Part shown: positions 61,531 to 64,000 of the stretch, piece after piece
Numbering within the stretch: position 1 is the stretch's first letter
Layout of the letters: every line of letters starts with the position of its first letter
Assembly (NCBI GenBank): GCA_000985875.1
Contig: CCRI01000020.1
Location: 1-64,000, forward strand
DNA length: 64,000 bases
DNA from: Neorhizobium galegae bv. officinalis
GTDB taxonomy: Bacteria > Pseudomonadota > Alphaproteobacteria > Rhizobiales > Rhizobiaceae
Direction: 5' to 3'
Position numbers and translations under genes: made by a program
The notes under the pieces: generated by a model
The model's input: only the letters and a program-made list of their open reading frames with translations
The model's database searches: none
Told to the model about the DNA's origin: nothing

Positions 61531-63135
61531 TTATCGTTCTTTCTTGACGGTGCGAAGCTGGGTGGACCAGGACGGGTTCAGTTCGAGACCCTTGATGTCG
61601 GCCCGGAAGCCGACACTGTCGACCACTTCGGAGAATGGCTGGATCGGCGGCACCATATCCGCGTAATAGGCCTGGATGTCCTGATATTGCTTGATCTGCT
61701 TGTCCTTGTTGCCTTCGACGAGAGCGTCATCGATCATCTTGTTGATCTTCTCATCATAGAAGGACGTGCGCCAGCCCTGGAAGTTTGTCAGCTTCGCCTC
61801 ATCCGCATTGTTGGGATTGTAGACGATGGCGCGGAAGTTCGAGTCCGGATGCGGCAGCTGGCCGCCGCCGCCGCGGCCGACGAGCAGCTCATATTTGCGT
61901 TCGCGCATCGCGCCGTAGATCTGGTCGCCGGAGCCGGTGATGATCTCGGCCTTGATGCCGGCCTGTGCCAGCGTCGCCTGGATGGCGGTCGCAAGGCTCA
62001 TGAACGGCACGTCGGAAATGGCGCGCAGCGTGGTCTGGAAGCCGTTCGGATAACCGGCCTCGGCGAGCAGCGCCTTGGCCTTTGCGACGTCGAGCTTGTA
62101 GCCCGCATTCGGCAGGGCGCCGAAAATGCCCGCCGGAACGGGACGATCGCGCAGCTTGCCGAAATAGGGCAGCACGCTGTCGTTCAGGCCCTGGTAGTCG
62201 ATGAGATAACGCAGCGCCTCGCGAACCTTCGGCTTCTGGAACTTCTCATCCTTCATGGAGACGGCGAGGTAGTAGAAGCCGCTGCCGCCATTCGTCTGGA
62301 TCTTGACGTCCTTGCTGGCCTCGAGCGCCTTCAGGTCGGCCGCCGACATGGAAAAGGCGATGTCGATATCGCCCTTTTCCAGCATCAGCCGCTGGCTCTG
62401 CGATTCAGCCAGATGGCGCATCATGATCCGGCGCATGGCCGGCTTTTCGCCCCAGTATTTCGGGTTCTGCTCGAGCGTGACGCGCTCGTTCGACTGCCAC
62501 TGGCCAAGCGTGAACGGACCGGAGCCGGCGGAGTTATTGGTAAGCCACGCCGCACCCATATCGCCGTTCTTGTCGTGCTCCATGACCGTCTTCATGTCGA
62601 GGATGGAGCCTGGACCGACGATGCCGAGCGTCTGCACGATGACCTGCGGATCGACCTTCTTCGGCAGCTTGATAACGACCGTGCCGTCGTCCGGAGCGGT
62701 GAAGCTTGCATCGGCATTGGCGGCAGAGAAACCGTGGGTTTTCAGGAATGACGCCTGCGCCAGGTTGAGCTTCATCAACCGCTTGAAGGACCACACCACG
62801 TCCGCCGAAGTGACCGGGTTTCCGGAAGCGAACGTCGCCCCCTTGCGCAGCTTGAAGGTGATCGAGCCGTTGTCGTCGGCGACAGTCCAGCTTTCCGCCA
62901 GCTGCGGATTGACCTGGGCGCGATTGACGGCATCGAGCGCCACAAGGTTATCATATATGTTTGTCAGAACCTGTACGGTCTCCTTGCCGGTGATGGCAGC
63001 GGGATCGAGCGTCAGGATATTGGTCATCGAGAAGCCGACAACCAGCATGTTGGGTGGGGTTTCGGCATAGGCAGGCTGGAAAAACAGAGCGGAACCGAGC
63101 AATACCGGTCCCATTATTCTCGATAGCGGCGTCAT
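61531..63135 (-). CDS. Peptide-type ABC transporter solute-binding protein
   Basis: A 534-residue family 5 binding protein with signal peptide (RIMGPVLLGSALFFQPAYA). It reads MLVVGFSMTNILTLDPAAITGKETVQVLTNIYDNL, RKGATFASGNPVTSADVVWSF and ELLVGRGGGGQLPHPDSN. GGGAGG precedes the ATG at 63135. It is the first gene of a seven-gene operon (binding protein, two permeases, two ATPases, GntR, hydrolase), and a paralogue of the orphan binding protein at 50123. Confidence 0.92.
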   Translation of the reverse strand: MTPLSRIMGPVLLGSALFFQPAYAETPPNMLVVGFSMTNILTLDPAAITGKETVQVLTNIYDNLVALDAVNRAQVNPQLAESWTVADDNGSITFKLRKGATFASGNPVTSADVVWSFKRLMKLNLAQASFLKTHGFSAANADASFTAPDDGTVVIKLPKKVDPQVIVQTLGIVGPGSILDMKTVMEHDKNGDMGAAWLTNNSAGSGPFTLGQWQSNERVTLEQNPKYWGEKPAMRRIMMRHLAESQSQRLMLEKGDIDIAFSMSAADLKALEASKDVKIQTNGGSGFYYLAVSMKDEKFQKPKVREALRYLIDYQGLNDSVLPYFGKLRDRPVPAGIFGALPNAGYKLDVAKAKALLAEAGYPNGFQTTLRAISDVPFMSLATAIQATLAQAGIKAEIITGSGDQIYGAMRERKYELLVGRGGGGQLPHPDSNFRAIVYNPNNADEAKLTNFQGWRTSFYDEKINKMIDDALVEGNKDKQIKQYQDIQAYYADMVPPIQPFSEVVDSVGFRADIKGLELNPSWSTQLRTVKKER

Positions 63136-63189
63136 GGCCGTCCTCCCTTGGATCGCCGGTCTCCTCCCGGCAGATAGATAATCGCGATC

Positions 63190-63221
63190 TAAGAGATATG
63201 ATGTCTTACGACAGGTGTCAA
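63190..63221 (-). promoter_or_regulatory. Promoter and candidate operator of the seven-gene dpp operon
   Basis: On the minus strand a -35 TTGACA (63216-63221) is followed by a dyad TAAGA-9-TCTTA (63190-63208), which covers the expected -10 region (a weak TATCTC at 63193-63198). The arrangement resembles the kdgD promoter and suits a GntR repressor. Confidence 0.5.
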
Positions 63222-63272
63222 TCCGAAATGCTGCCCTCACCGACTCCTTGTGAAGTGGCCGCGAGCGCGCAG

Positions 63273-63599
63273 ACCGCAGGTCAGGTCGGCGACATCAACC
63301 AGGCGCAGGCACTTCTGGAGGGGGCACAGCGGCCATGCCGTGCTTGCCGATAAAGCCTAAGACGGCAATGCCTTGCGGGGAAGGTTGCCGGCATGGGAGC
63401 AGAGGCGGCGATCCCGTCAAACCGCCCGCGCAAGATCATCATTCCGCACGATGAACTCGCCTATGGACATCGCAATCGCATCGAACGATGCTTCAACCAA
63501 ATGAAGCACTTCCGCCGCTTCGCAACGCGCTACGACCGCAGGACCATTCACTTCAAAGGCTTTGTCTATCTCGTCGCAATCATGATCTGGCTGCAATGA
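63273..63599 (+). pseudogene. IS5-family transposase remnant
   Basis: Pieces of an IS5-type DDE transposase C-terminal half in changing frames: GQVGDINQAQALLEGAQ, then VLADKA-stop-DGNAL (the Tyr of KAYDG is a stop), then VAGMGAEAAIPSNRPRKIIIPHDELAYGHRNRIERCFNQMKHFRRFATRYDRR to the stop at 63599. Two frameshifts and one nonsense codon are needed to read it through, so it is inactive. The N-terminal half and the terminal repeats are not seen. Confidence 0.8.
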
Positions 63600-63610
63600 A
63601 TGTCTTCGTC

Positions 63611-64000
63611 CTAGAGCTCGATCGCCCGCTCGCGGGCATGCATGATGTGACGGTCGATGGCATCGCCTGCCGCATACGCATCGCGGGATTTGATAGCCTC
63701 GATGATCGCCAGATGATCGGCGAAGGCCGGCGGCAGGACCTGCTCGGAAAGACTGATCCTGTCGAGCTTGATGAGCCGCATGCGGATCGCGTTGACGGCA
63801 TAGGCCTGGATCAGCAGGTCGTTCTGGGTCGCTTCGATGAGAAGGTTGTGAAAACCGTCATCGACCTTCTGGCCGCGCTCGAAGACATCCGGCGAGGGAG
63901 CATTGCGGACTTCGTCGAGGATCGACTGGTGAAGCCTGGCCTGCTCGTCGAGGATGGCGTCGGGCATCCGTCTGACGGCCGTCAGCACCGCCTCGCGTTC
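63611..64000 (-). CDS. GntR-family regulator, N-terminus cut by window edge
   Basis: About 129 codons of the FCD effector domain of a FadR-type regulator: KVDDGFHNLLIEATQNDLLIQ and DHLAIIEAIKSRDAYAAGDAIDRHIMHARERAIEL, holding the Asp and His residues of the metal-binding pocket. The frame is open to position 64000, so the DNA-binding part lies outside the window. It ends 11 bp from the transposase remnant, which is convergent with it. Confidence 0.85.
   Translation of the reverse strand, partial: EREAVLTAVRRMPDAILDEQARLHQSILDEVRNAPSPDVFERGQKVDDGFHNLLIEATQNDLLIQAYAVNAIRMRLIKLDRISLSEQVLPPAFADHLAIIEAIKSRDAYAAGDAIDRHIMHARERAIEL

Overview
The window looks like part of a secondary replicon (megaplasmid or chromid) of a Rhizobiaceae alphaproteobacterium (Rhizobium, Neorhizobium or Agrobacterium type). 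The evidence is high-GC codon use, a complete R. leguminosarum-style rhamnose locus, DUF982, DUF6894 and small Cys-rich proteins typical of Rhizobiales, RIME-like palindromic intergenic repeats, and a dense set of sugar-acid and peptide-type ABC transport and catabolism genes. No rRNA, tRNA, replication or core housekeeping genes were seen. All family calls come from reading the sequence; no database search was run.

Layout. 1-4.1 kb: an edge-truncated Gln/Asn-Gly/Asp-rich protein, a LuxR-type regulator and four small conserved or hypothetical genes. 4.1-7.7 kb: an XRE-cupin regulator, a GabT-like aminotransferase and a ThDP enzyme. 7.7-20.4 kb: a peptide-type ABC transporter split around an IclR gene, with a SelA-like PLP enzyme, a deacetylase-type amidohydrolase and RidA, probably a catabolic module for an N-acylated or amino compound; then an FAH-family enzyme, DUF982 and a MalY/PatB-like C-S lyase. 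20.4-31.4 kb: the rhamnose regulon, with rhaD and rhaI divergent from rhaR-rhaS-rhaT-rhaP-rhaQ-rhaU-rhaK. The divergent promoters carry mirrored 19-bp operators that contain both -35 boxes.

31.4-43.8 kb: a poorly described module of GntR regulator, FAD-linked oxidase, HyuA-like protein, DUF917 protein, an AroM-LuxR fusion, a second AroM protein and a five-component peptide-type ABC transporter. A 22-bp near-palindrome (20/22 identical) occurs twice: in the divergent DUF917/AroM-LuxR promoter region and upstream of aroM-dpp. This is the strongest candidate for an undescribed system: an AroM domain that has lost its cysteines and gained a DNA-binding domain, apparently sensing the ligand handled by its enzymatic paralogue.

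43.9-47.7 kb: a PHB-depolymerase-like esterase, then pseudoazurin, nirV and nirK (nitrite to NO) with NnrR/FNR-type TTG-N8-CAA boxes. 48-55 kb: an oxidative uronate pathway (uronate dehydrogenase, two enolase-superfamily proteins, KdgD, a GntR regulator and an orphan solute-binding protein). A shared operator, CAAGTCATATTATGA, lies upstream of udh and in the kdgD promoter spacer. 55-56.1 kb: a gene-free mosaic of inverted repeats. 56.1-63.1 kb: one seven-gene operon with a complete peptide-type ABC transporter, a GntR regulator and an alpha/beta hydrolase. The solute-binding protein of this operon is a close paralogue of the orphan one in the uronate cluster. 63.3-64 kb: a decayed IS5-type transposase remnant and the C-terminal part of another GntR regulator.
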